From: Pomacea canaliculata
Lineage: Eukaryota > Mollusca > Gastropoda > Architaenioglossa > Ampullariidae
NCBI RefSeq assembly: GCF_003073045.1
Contig: NC_037598.1
Span: forward strand, 26,111,656 to 26,175,655
Reading direction: 5' to 3'
DNA: 64,000 nt
This document shows positions 34,601-46,600 of this stretch, piece after piece. The notes under the pieces were generated by a model. That model made no database searches. It saw only the letters and a program-made list of their open reading frames with translations, and was not told the origin of the DNA. Numbering within the stretch: position 1 is the first letter of the stretch; the number at the start of each line of letters is the position of its first letter. The translations under genes were made by a program, and so were the position numbers.

Positions 34601-37600
34601 TTCAAACCATAAAAGGTCTTGATCAAAAGCGACATTTCAAATTCTCGACTTCAAGAGAAACTGTAATCAGATGCCATACCTACTAAAACAGATGGCCTTC
34701 ATCTTGAGGGCGGTTACTATCTTTAATCAAATCACTGTAACATCTTTCTGGTGTAGCCATGTAGGTGACTAGTCGACTAGAAGCTATAGGTGCAGTGAGT
34801 CTCAGAGCGGAACTAGGTACCACCAGCCTCACCGCAGTCTCACCACCTGGCCTCACCACAGTCTCACCGCCTGGCCTCACCTGGACTCACCACCTGGCCT
34901 CACGCAGTCTCACCACCTGCACTCACGCAGTCTCACCACCTGGCCTCACCACCTGGCCTCACCATAAGCCATTTCAACCTCTCGCCTCTGCCTCACCACT
35001 AGCCTCACCGAGCTAAAGGCCCATTCCCTCGTAGCATTGACACTGATTCCCAGCAGGTCAGAGGCCACCAGCCGAGTCGCCCACACGTCACACGGTACAC
35101 CACGAATGGTTCGCTGGCAAGATAAAAATACTTGGCAGTTGAAAGCTCTCTAAATAAAAGCGAAGTTCACAAGTGTTTGTTAACAACAATCAGAAAACTG
35201 AAACAGTGAAAAGTGAAGTTAGCAGCAGAGACTTGGCAGAAACATTTAAAATGTTTGCCTAAAGCTAAACAACATAGCCATGGAAAATAAACCAGAGCTT
35301 TATTTATTACTCAAACCTTAAATACCAACGTGACAGACCCATCGCAACATTTTCTGTCTCTCCTTAAAAGAAAATCAGGTGAGCGCATCACAATGCACCA
35401 ATGTCCAAAGTGGTTTTATTTGCGAGATCCGAAAATTCCAGCCTGGATATCACCAGACACAACATCACTCCATGTTGTAACTTGCTTCGTTTATGTCACA
35501 AAGACAGCAACCAACACCACGTGACTTAGACCTGTCCTTGGTCTGTGATGTCACACTTACCTGCGCACCGGCAAGAATGGCAAGGGTCAAGGGTCAAAGG
35601 CTTGTGTCCTCGAGAAGGGTTATCCTGGGAATTAGTTTCTTGTGATGAACTCAGCTCATACATGTAGGGGGAAGGGCCAGTCGTAGTCAGATGGAGTTTG
35701 AGGTATGGTACCCGTATTCACGTTCTCCACGACACCGTACACAGACACACACACACACGAGCGCGCGAGTACTGACCACGCCCACGTAAGTGTAGTTCCC
35801 AGTCATCTGAAACATTTCTTTGGCCGAGTTGATTCGGAGTAGGACAGGGTCTTTGGCCACGTGACCAACATCAGGTGTTGTCGTGAGAGGAGATATTGTG
35901 CAGTTGCCTTGCAGCTGGTCCACGACATACTCCGTGCCTGCATCATCATCAGCATCCATCATCATCATCATCATCCATCAACAACAATCATCAATCAACA
36001 ATCAACAATCATCATCATCAATCAATCAATCAATCAACCAATATCATCAATCATCGATCAATCATCATCATCTCAATCATCATCTCAATCATCATATCAA
36101 TCATCAACAATCAGCATCATCAATCATCCATCATCATCATCTGTCGTGTCAAATGCAAAGAGGACCTTGTACCAGAGACGATGTCGTGGACTATATTCTG
36201 TGTGAGGTCAGTTTACCTGTGGCAAAGTCGTGAACGATGACCAAGGGGTTCAAGCCGTAACTGCGCGCGAAGATGGTGGCTCCGCGGAACTTGTAGGCAG
36301 CGACACGCCCCAGGCTGTCGTACAGCTCCTACAACCACGACACAACGCTGACGACAGGTACCCGACACTGGACTCCACCCCAGTCTGACCACACTAGCCT
36401 CTGACAGCGCTAATCTCTAGCTAGCTCCCCTACCATTCCATGCACCTAGTCGGGTTACCCTGTCTCATGCTTTCTTGATCCTACCCCTGTTAATAGTATC
36501 GTCCGGTAGTGACGTCACCCTGTAGTCTAGCTATAGATGTCACGACCACCTAGAACTACTCACAAACTAATGAGTTAATGAGGGCTTCTTTGTGCAGAAC
36601 ATGCAAGAAACCCCTCAAAACCGAGTGGCTAGTCACGAGTGTCCAAGAAGACCGGGTGGGGACACAGCTGGGGGATGTATAAACTGTCTTACCGTGACAC
36701 AGCTGGGGTGTGTAGACTGTCTTACCGTGACACAGCTGGGTGTGTAGACTGTCTTACCGTGACACAGCTGGGGTGTGTAGACTGTCTTACCGTAGTGTAC
36801 GTCACAGATTTGCCTTCCTCGTCCAGCGACTCGGCGGTGAAGGACAGGGCGTCAGGCATCACGGGAAAAGGTTTGGTGTTCCGTCTCCCTGGACACACGA
36901 CCCCACTGGGAGTCTGACACCAGCACAGTCATGTGATCAAGGAATGGCCAATAGCTTTAAAAAAGCACTAATCACGTGATCAGACGCTGTCCATTAACTT
37001 GACACTAGTGACAATGAGCAGACATCCTCCATTATTTGGACACAACACTCGTCACAATGACTGTCGCCCGAACTCAAGCTATTCACAGCATGTGACACTG
37101 ACTATAGTGTCGGTCACTTCTTTGTGATTGAAGGTGAGAGGCTGACATTCCTTGTGCTTGCAAGGCACTAATATTTCTTCTGGCGTTACTTTTAGTTTTG
37201 ATTATTTTAAAGAATGTTTTTAACCAGCGGGCAGGTACAGACCGACCCAACCAATCATTTAAACAGGAGTAGGAGCAGACCTACTTGCGTGTAAATAAAA
37301 TTGCTAAAAGCAAAGAAAGGATCTCGGCTAACCTCAAATACGTTGTCGCTTTCAGGCGGCAAACCCTCGACATAGTTGATGAACTCGTACAGGTGTTCAA
37401 ACGCTGTGGACGAGCCGTGGCCATACATCGTTCCTGTCACGTGACACTCCACTGGGATGCTCATGGCGCTGCCGGAAGCTTGCCACACGTCGGTGTCTAG
37501 TCAACAAAATGTTGGAGCAAGTGATTATTTGAGTCTTCTGCTTCTTCTTGTTTGCTTTCTTATCCCGAGTGTGAGAAAGACAGGAAGTGAGGTACAGACC

Positions 37601-39403
37601 CATGAAGGACCAGACGACGGTCATCGTTGCATTGTCCTCTGTCCAGTTCAAGCAGGACCGCCACTGGTTGACCGCAATGTCTCGCACTTGGGTGCGGCCC
37701 AGGTACTCTTCTCGTGAACCGTTCTGTACAAACATCAGGGTCACCCAGCGAGTGAAAAACGGCGAAGTTTGAATGTGCATCATGTGATCTACAGCACAAC
37801 CAATCAACTTCAAACTAACATGTTTCAGGCGGATTCTAACTCTTCAACCTATTTTAACGGTTCTGAGTAATTATACATTATATAACCACGAATGAAAACA
37901 TATTTTATTTTATAAAAATAAGAGAAACCCCACGAACACGGGCTGGCGTGGACCAGGGGTATTTCTGCGATGGAGAAGATTTCTGACTGAGAAAAACTTA
38001 ATTGGACCCTTAGGTTCCAGAAGGTCAGGGATCTGGTAGGTCGCCTCACAACAAAGAGCCACTCACATCCATCACCAGGTGATGCTGCAGCCATGAATGT
38101 GCCCCAAAGGTGAAGTAAAGCTACCTCAAGGGGAAGAAAGCTACCCTGACAATAGCTATGAGCCATCCTCTGTTGTGTACAGTAGTGCATCCTGAGTTAT
38201 ACAGTGCCCCTTGCACTGGTGCATAATGTGCCCCATAGACTTGTTTACAGCCTGCCCCTTGCACTGGTGTATAATGTGCCCCATAGACTTGTTTACAGCC
38301 TGCCCCTTGCACTGGTATATAATGTGCCCCTTGAACTTGTATACTTCGCGGAGGGTTTATGGACACTTTATGAACAGGGGATGTGAACGCTGAGGTAGTA
38401 TCCACTCTGTATGTTATGTAATACTCAGCCCAAGTCTGACATCAACACAAACACCGAGAATCCAGACAAAACTTACGACCCATGATGTGATGAGAAAAGT
38501 TATCTTACCTCCCCAAAACGGAGAGCCCCAGCAGGTGAGAAGACATGGCCCTGGGGAGTGTCTCCCAGCAGGATGGTCAAGGGGGAGGAGGATAGCGGCT
38601 GCACTTGGCAGTCGTCTGTGACAACACGTGACAAAGGTTGATCAGTCGCACCACCACTCAACAGCCCGAGGTTCAATATTCAATCACGTTGGAGGCCAAC
38701 CACTGCTTCACCATCTTCCTTCCTACGATTGTGGCCTTTGCTTGCGTGACTGAGGTCCGTCAGCATGTGTGAGTGTGTGTGAGAGTGTGTGTGTGTGTGA
38801 GAGAGAGTGTGTGTGAGAGTGAATGTGTGAGAGTGTGTGTGAGAGAGTGTGTGTGTGTGTGAGAGTGTGTGATTGAGTGTGAGTGTGTGTGTGTGTGTGA
38901 GAGAGAGAGTGTGTGAGAGTGAGAGAGAGAGTGTGTGTGTGTGAGGGAGTGTGCGAGTGATCCAAATATGTCGTAATTACCCTGGTGAAAGAATACAGCT
39001 GTATATCGTGCTGTCTACCGTGTACAGCGTGCAGTGAGTAGCGTGACTGTAGTAAGGGTGACACTGTCAGTCTAGGATGTGACGTGTTACTGTGTACTGT
39101 CCGTGGCCGTATACACGTACAGCTGTAATGTGTAATGCTGTGGGCGTTATACTGTACTGTGTGTAGTCCCACTACACTTGACAAGTAACTCACACGTGTC
39201 AGGCTGCACTATGAACATTTCATTGGTGCCGTAGTTGTAGTAGAAGTCCGTCACGTGACCTGATCTCATCTGCGTGAGGCGACCCCTGTTGTTGGTGTAG
39301 TCGAAATACTCCACGAACTCCTCCGTTCTGTTCTGCTCCAGCAGCACCGCCTCCACACGCACCGTGAACTGCGGCGACACGCTCGGCCTGAGAGGCCCCG
39401 GTC
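31539..39403 (-). CDS. Type I membrane protein with two tandem LolA-like extracellular modules
   Basis: Exons (minus, in order): 39403-39194, 38615-38509, 37788-37600, 37496-37333, 36913-36791, 36328-36217, 35937-35777, 35113-35009, 34518-34438, 34128-33996, 33843-33734, 33542-33366, 32741-32543, 31678-31539 (TAG). They total about 670 codons, with the N-terminus and signal peptide missing. Two homologous modules are visible. Module 1 has EEFVEYFDYTNNRGRL, VRDIAVNQW, VVWSF, a VTGT strand and VVCPGR. Module 2 has KSVTYTTELYDSLGRVAAY, IRGVPCDVW, REWAFSS and DSCYIGMPRNR. A YD...R start, a VRG(I/V)xxD/NxW core and a paired-Cys end are the pattern I associate with eukaryotic extracellular proteins annotated as LolA-like. 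A further domain (VYKSLLESFEARFKYTVRQN), a Ser/Thr/Pro stalk and a membrane helix follow. Phases agree at every junction except 38,509/37,788. Function unknown; lipid binding would be only analogy to bacterial LolA. Confidence 0.8.
31685..31905. repeat. 30-bp repeat in an intron of the LolA-like gene, about 8 copies
   Basis: Units contain TACAACACAGTCGTGTACAC and CACAGATATG. A degenerate relative with ACAGTCGTGTAA motifs recurs at 32,925-33,125 in the next intron. Confidence 0.9.
32543..32741 (-). other. Ser/Thr/Pro-rich stalk exon
   Basis: After PVYIAVDATSMRVTP the exon is dominated by Ser, Thr, Ala and Pro (SNLPPTSPTTATAATGNSS). This is typical of an O-glycosylated stalk that lifts an ectodomain off the membrane. 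It contains a candidate N-glycosylation site, NSS. Confidence 0.7.
32925..33125. repeat. Degenerate ACAGTCGTGTA repeat
   Basis: Motifs such as ACAGTCGTGTAA and CCATGTCAACAGCCGTGTAG recur about every 20-25 bp, diverged from the array at 31,685-31,905. The minus-strand open frame across it is an artefact. Confidence 0.65.
34800..35008 (-). repeat. Donor-derived repeat of CTCACCACCTGGC type
   Basis: On the minus strand the exon ending at 35,009 has donor TCG|GTGAGGC. The following 200 bp repeat GTGAGGCCAGGTGGTGAGAC-like units about 11 times, so many GTGAG(G/A/T) donor-like sites follow the true one. Confidence 0.85.
35938..36140. repeat. ATC/AATC-rich microsatellite abutting a splice acceptor
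   Basis: CATCATCATC and ATCAATCAATC runs occupy the intron directly upstream (minus strand) of the exon that starts at 35,937. The acceptor reads GATGATGATGCAG. Confidence 0.9.
36650..36790 (-). repeat. 33-bp repeat with four tandem splice donors
   Basis: On the minus strand ACG|GTAAGACAGT recurs with donors at 36,790 (the true one), 36,757, 36,725 and 36,692. Spacing is 32-33 bp and the units contain CACACCCCAGCTGTGTCAC. Confidence 0.93.
38190..38340. repeat. 48-bp repeat, 3 copies
   Basis: TGCCCCTTGCACTGGTGTAT and AATGTGCCCCATAGACTTGT recur in an intron of the LolA-like gene. The last copy is diverged. Confidence 0.88.
38762..38958. repeat. GT/GA microsatellite
   Basis: GTGTGAGAGTGTGTGTGTGA-type low-complexity sequence in the intron between exons 39,403-39,194 and 38,615-38,509. 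Confidence 0.92.
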
Positions 39404-39405
39404 CT

Positions 39406-39695
39406 GCACACACACACAGACGCCCATACACGTAGGCACACACACACACAGACGCTTACATACACGGGCACACACACACACACACACAGACGCTTACATA
39501 CACAACACACACACACACACACAGACGCCCATACAAACACACACACACAGACGCCCATACACGTAGGCACACACACACACAGACGCTTACATACACGGGC
39601 ACACACACACACAGACGCTTACATACACACACACAGACGCCCATACAAACACACACACACACAGACGCATATACACATTGGCACATGCACGCACG
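39406..39695. repeat. CA-rich repeat with about 40-bp higher order
   Basis: (CA)n is interrupted by GACGCCCATACACGTAGGCA and GACGCTTACATACACGGGCA units. On the minus strand this TG-rich tract serves as the region upstream of the acceptor TGTGCAG at 39,404. Confidence 0.92.
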
Positions 39696-42600
39696 AACAG
39701 ACACAGACTGAGGTTATATGCGTCCATGCGTGCGTTGGTTTGTCATGTACCCAGCTGTTGAACACCTGGTGGTGCTGTCAGGTGTGTCCCCTGTGTGTGT
39801 GTGTGAGAGAGAGAAAGAAATTTAAGTCAGTCGCAAGACTGCGAGTACAGCATCCACAGGAGTTACACAGTGAAGAGTGACTGCCATGAGTACTCTGGCT
39901 TTATTTGTCACAGTCTCGCCTGGGCCAACCTTACCTGCACTTGTCTCACCTGTAAGTCTTACCTATGGTAGGTGGCAAAGTACACTGCGGTGAATATGCC
40001 ATCACGTGTGTTAGTAATAACCACACCATCAGCACCTGCGATACAGCAGCTGTCGGGTGTGACGTCTCTGACAAACAACAGAAAGGAATTATTTACAAAG
40101 CTTTGATGCCATGTATCGTCCTAGAGGCTGACAAACCATCACACACACACACAGTGAGGTGTTCCGATGTCTAGAACTCAAACTATGTGAGGTGGGTGTG
40201 TTTCAAAAGTCTGCACTTTCCGGTAACTGGGAGATGTAAAAGAAAGATGAGGAAGGGGAAGATAATTAGACTGAGGACGCGGACAACTGTGTCGGCGTCA
40301 CTGCCAGGGAGACATCAACCCGCCCTGGGAAAGATGTGAACAGGATTTCAGTGTATTGCAGGATACGTGAACAGGATTCGACCTGGTGTAGTGTAGTCCC
40401 TGTTTTGGTGACAAGCAAGCACTTACCGCTGTCATCTAGCGCCCCCATAACATGATTCTCTGTGGTAGAGTGATAAACAGTTTACCACCGGCACTCACAT
40501 GTACAAACCACTCCATGCGGCAGTGAGGAGTCGGTGTTCAATAGCTGCCCTACCCTCCCTTGTCATCGTACTCACCTGCCAGGTGAGGCATCATGTTCTG
40601 CATGTCACACCACCATCAGGTGCTCATCTAATGGCCGAGAGTGAGGAGGAGAAAGGCTGGAGGGCTGGAGTTGAATCCTGTCACACAGTGAAACCAGAAT
40701 ACTCCAAAGCGTCAAGCCTGTCCTTTAGTCAAACGACGACTTTGTGACTGTGGGCATGCAACAGTACTCAGCCATCGGCAAGGCTTAGACTGACAGTTTA
40801 TCATCACACTGACAGGCTGAGCTGACCTCTTAATAACAGTACTTGGTTATCACATGACACACTAGTCTGTGTCACCGTATCTGGATATCACACTCGCAGC
40901 AAAGCAGAGAGTTGATAGGGGAGAACAGGTAGGAGACATCGCTAACAGCTAGCTTTTAGCGAGATTTAACATATCTTGTGGTCTCAAATTTTGTGATTGG
41001 TTTTTACCTTGAAGGTAAAAGATAATTATTCTGTGCAGAATGCATGTGTGCTTTAAACTGCTAAATACCCATGTAGTTAGAAATGACTACAGTTCATGCA
41101 TACACACTTTTGAAAAGATATTCCACAAATATGAATGCACTTGTTACGTCTGTTATCTAACTCTTTATTTGTAATACCATAGAACAGGCAGATATAAGAG
41201 TAACTTGCCTCTAGGGCAACCCTCACAGTATTTCAAAGTCAGACAAAGCTTAAAAAATCTCATGGAACACACAAAATTAGACCATACTAGACTCATATTT
41301 CACAACACCCACAGACAGTGCTAAAGAAATGTTTAGCAGTAAAAAGGATATTATACACACTTGTCAGAACACACAGAACCCTTAGTGTGAACATGTCAGT
41401 GCTTACCAACAATCTCCACATGTAGAGACAGTCATAAAGAAATGCTTCTAAAAACAAAGACAATGCTTATGCCATGCCTCAATGCCAGTCAAAACACTAA
41501 AATCACATACCCTACAGCACAAATACTAGTGAGATTGCAGAGCTAGCGTATATAAGCAAGCACACACACACACAGCATGCACACATTTGACCTGCCAAAG
41601 CCATTGATCACTCATAAATGACAGTTTTGAAAGGCAGTATTATTTTTCAGTACACTACATTTTCTTTTTTAAAGTACAACTACTATAGTCTGAAAACTCT
41701 TACAGGGATGTAAAATATGGCACAAGCAGTTCCTCCTGTGGGCAAGCATGGTAAAAGAGACCATTTCCTCCTGTAAATAAAACTAGTTCTTCCAAGCACA
41801 GGACAAAATATTTTGCAATACTTTGTGCTTTGTTGTTTTAGAAAAGGACCACGTGGATTAATCAAAGTTTATACTTTACATGCTGCTAATCGCTGCATCT
41901 CATTCTAATGATATGCTACCCAAGCACCAAGCTTTTACGATGAAGAAGAAAATAAGATGTTCTCTTTCCAAAACCCAGATGAGAACTATCATGGTCAAAG
42001 GTTTCTCTCCTCTAAATGGAATGGAGTCATTAAGTAAAGTTTGAGGAATGAGCATCTTTTAATGAATTTAACAACAGTGATCTGAAAATAATTTTGTGGT
42101 CAGATTAGCCTTTATAAAGATCCATCAGTGGAACCATCAAAGACTGCAATCTTCGTCTCTCTCTCTCTCACACACACACAAGAACAAAGGAAGAGGGAAA
42201 AGAAACAGAAAAGGATCGAGAGAAGTCTGCATGCAAGGAAACATCCGACTGCCTGCAGGCAGAAGTGTGTAGAAAGTGGCCGTCTTTAGAGTGCATTTGA
42301 CAAGTTTGTCAAATTCTTACATACAGTTCGCTCACATACATTGATGACCGACACACCATCCATTCATACATTAAAGACTTGACAATGTTCACTCACATAC
42401 ATTTATGACACACTGTCCACTCACATTTGATGACACACTGTTTACTCAAACATTTATGACTGAAACACCCTCCACTCACATTACACTGACGACTGACACA
42501 TTGTCCACTCATATTACGTAGATGACCCTCTAATCGATACATGCACAAGTGCATGAGGCAAGAGACATCTTGGGACCTGTGAGACTGAAACACCAGCATC

Positions 42601-43682
42601 GGCAACTGAAGATACTGCAAGAGTTGATGTCTAGGTTTATTAATACAGCAATTTTGAAAGCAACATATTCTTCATGCTAACAAGTACTGTAGCAGCTAAT
42701 AAGTATCATTAATTTTTTTAAAAGAAATCAGGTCTTAAGATCTATTACACTCATTTACTGTGGTGTAGAACTTCTGCTCATGGTTGAAATGCAGTATTTC
42801 CATCTGGAAAGCAGTTGTAATCATAAGATTGTAGTTGTACAAGTTACTATTGCTAACTGTCTGATAAGAGTAGACTGATCTGAAGAGTGCTGAAGAGAAA
42901 AATATTCTGCTTCTTAGGAAGCCTGACAGTGTTTGGGTGGGTCAAACATGTTGCGTGCCTTGCTGCCATGTCGTATTTGGGGTCGTGTATTCCTTTAAGC
43001 TACACAACAGTGAATGTAGCAAAAACTAAATACCTTGGAATTCCATCAGAAAGCATAGTCTTTGCATTTTTTAGCACTGTCAATCATGTCTACAACGTCC
43101 TACTCACACACACTCATTCATGTCTACAACTGTTCTTATCTCCTCATAGTCTGCACTCTCTCTCTCACTCCACACACACACACTCTCATGCACCTACACA
43201 TGTGGATCATGCATACTCTGTGTCATACATATGAGTTTCCTCTATCACAAACCCTACAATCATTCAATCACAGGTGCTTGTTAGGTGACACCATCATGTT
43301 AGACCTACCAGAACTACATGGTGTGTAAGACCGCTGGTTGAGTTGCTCATCAGGCAGGGAAAAACACCACACAAGTGGGACAGTCACAAACAGTTCCAAA
43401 TCCCTACAACTGATTCTCACATTGCACTCTCCCTTTAACAAGAAGCCAAAAGCTGCATGCTTCTTATAGCCTTCTGACAACACAGATGCACCCTTGCACA
43501 GGAGGGCAAAAGCTGCATGTATTAGCCATGGCCTTCCAACAAACACACACCTTTACACAAGGTGGCAAACAACTGTGTGTCTTTCTCCTACCCTATCTTT
43601 GTACAAAATGTCACGATCGGTGTGTTCTTCTCAAGATCTCTGACAACATAAATACTGCACACTGAAAATGCCAAAAATGGCA
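39696..43682. other. Intergenic stretch; 5' side of the LolA-like gene, 3' side of KLHL12
   Basis: I found no exon here with domain or signal-peptide character, although the missing N-terminal exon of the LolA-like gene should lie upstream of 39,404 on the minus strand. From about 41,000 to 43,682 the sequence is AT-rich and free of introns or repeats, apart from short CA runs and a CACTCACATACATT-type repeat at 42,305-42,520. This suits a long KLHL12 3' UTR: candidate minus-strand AATAAA signals are seen near 42,635 and 41,163. Confidence 0.4.
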
Positions 43683-46600
43683 TCATGGCATTCTAACAAT
43701 GCAAACGCCAGCGTCACAACGTGGGGTCCCCATACAGTCATCCAGCATCTCCCACACATCACGCAGTGGGTCGTACACCTCCACTGTACTCAACAAAGTG
43801 TTGCCGTCGTAACTGGAAACACAAAACCAAATGGTCTGCAATTAGCAAGTACTCAAAAGTGAATGATAAGCACAATCATTTTGTTAACACTTCAAATCAG
43901 TTCATTTCCATAGGACAAACATAGAAGCTAATTTATCAAGAACAGTGTTACTGGTTAAATGTAATAGAACTACGTGAATCAACTGAATTCATACGCTGAA
44001 GTAGATTACCCTGCCACAACCATCAGCTGTCCACGAAGAACGCAGGCACCAACATAGCAGCGAGGGACCATCATGTGCTGAAGACTGGTCCAGTGGTTTG
44101 TCTGGGTGTTAAAACACTCAACGCTGGACAGATGATCACTTCCATCGTAGCCACCACACACATAAATAACTTCATTGACCACAGCCACCCCTGCACCTGT
44201 AACATTGGAGCAAAATAATAATTCTTCTTTCGGTAAAGTTCTCACTTATCAGAGCAATTTTTCAGTCTGTTTCCTACTAATTAATTTATCTTATATTATT
44301 ACTTACAAACAAGTCTACACAAATGTAGATATTTATTAAATATTTACTACTTTATATACTGATATATTTTAAAGTATTCATTTTGTTACGTACAACGCAT
44401 ACATACTGCTGGTCTTTTGCACTCAAGCACAGTATCATTGGTGTAACTTCCATTTAACATACTTTCTTTGAGATCTCAATAAACAACAAGCACAGACTAG
44501 GCTACCAGTCAAACGATTCTCGGTATATGCTACTGACATAAAAGCTTGATTGGCACCAAGGATAGAAAAGCCTAGCAGCCACAACATTTCATTAAATACT
44601 ACTGGAGCCTTTCTGCAATATAATAGCAGTAATAACAAGAATACACAATGCAATTGCACTAGCAAAGCGATCACAACTGTGTATATTTCTTCACAATTAA
44701 ATGTAAACAATTTCCAAGATCTCATTCAGAAGAACCAATTTTAATTCAAAATAAAACGAGGTATATAAAGTCAGGACCTTACCTTGCCTTATCTTTCTGG
44801 AAGTGAAAAAAAGACTTTCCTGGACATTTGTATCAAGAATTCATGCAGTTATTGAGAAAAATGCAGTCCTGTTCTTCTATTTCTTCATTGCAGACGCAAT
44901 AATGATAGTTGCTTGGGGGCCCTCAATTCTGAGCCGGAAATGTTTGGATGATTCATCTTTCTATTGACTATCTTTGATCAGGCGTAAATAAGTCCCTTGC
45001 TCAAAAGTATCAAGTGTTGATTTTCCATGCTATCCCCTTGCAGGATCTTTTGCAGTCATGCTTCAATATGCAAACAGTACATATGAGAAACGCCACAAAA
45101 TAGAACGGCTGAAATAAAAGATGTTGATAGGAAGATAGTACAATCTTGTGGCCTTACCTGAGCGTTGTGTAGACATGCAGGGAATAGAGGACCATTGCTT
45201 GGTGGCAGGGTCAAAGCACTCTGCAGAGTCCAAAAGATTAATCCCATCATAGCCACCAATGCAGTATATCATGTCGCCAGCGACAACAAGGCCTGCTCCC
45301 TCTCGTCCTATAGCCATTCCACTCAGCATGGTCCACTTGTCTGTAGAAGGGTCGTAACGCTCCAGGCTAGTGTGGCGAGTGTGACCATCAAAACCCCCAC
45401 ACATGTAGATGTGATCTGTTGAAAAATGAATTTAGTACAAAGACTTAAGACTACCAGAAATTCTTGATTTATCTCACAACGTACACAGCTCAAGAAATTA
45501 TGTTGCACAACCTGCTACATCAGGTCCATGGTCTCCTTGTCCACACAAACTTCTCAGCAAAGTCTGAATCGTACCCTATGAGATTACAGTCTTCCCAAGC
45601 ATGAGTAAGCAGGAAGTCATTACCTTTATAGACACAAACACCAGCCAGACCACGGCGATGATGCATGGGAGCAATGGTGTTCCAGGCCAGCTGGGACTGA
45701 GTCAGATCAAGACACTCCACTAGATTCAGTCGCGAATGGCCATCGTAGCCACCCATAACATACAACTTTCCTCCTAGAGCGGCTGAAGATACATAGCGCC
45801 GCCTCCTTGTTAAGTTCTGTAACAGAGGTACAACAAAAATGTCAAACAAATATTTATGTTGTTTTCCACTGTCTTTTGTAAGATTTGATTATGTGATGTC
45901 AGTGACCAATGCTCTAGACTTACAGGTATTGTCAAACAGTGTCAGAACAGATTACCTTATAAACACTGTCCAGCTTCCAAACTCTTAAAGCAATCAAGAA
46001 AATCTCCATACGTGTCCTTAAAAACAGTTTGAGTAATACCTTATATGTGTCCTTATAAAAACTTAATTTTCTAACATTTACTGTCAATAACAGCTATGTT
46101 TTAAAGTGAAGTCATATAAAGGCAAAACATGTAGACCGGTAATCTTGTCCAACTGTGTGTCTTGGGGTCGTATTTTTCCACCACATCCACCAGATTCTGA
46201 TGGGATCCAAATCCTCCCACGACTACCAGCTGGTCATCAGTACCTGCCCAACAAGACTAAAGGTAACTGGTCAGATCAAAACTACAGCACAATGAGCAGG
46301 TGAGATGTCAAGACATAGGCAAGACACCCTGGATTTCAAGATAGAAAATAACCTGTGAAGTTTAAGATGTGTGGATCTGAATGTCCATAGGTACCGTGAT
46401 GAGATGACTTACCAGTGCCAACAACTTTGTTTGTGTTCATCTCCACGTGTTCTTTTAGTAATGTTTAACACCCCACAATCTCAGCAGTGGGAGACCACGT
46501 TTGTAGCTTACCTATGCGTGCCTTTGTGCGTGGACCCGTCATCTGACTGCGAAGGTCAGGGCGCAAGTGAAACCGCTTTGCTTCATCCACCAAGTCTCGA

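Noticed and set aside
37849-38190. 113-codon minus-strand frame between two LolA-like exons
   Set aside because: Lacks flanking splice sites in the right phase and has no similarity to either module. It could still contain a missing small exon, but I cannot support one.
39147-39704. Cys/Val-rich minus-strand frames
   Set aside because: Reading through the CA/TG repeat. Only the part from 39,403 to 39,194 has protein character and a proper splice pair.
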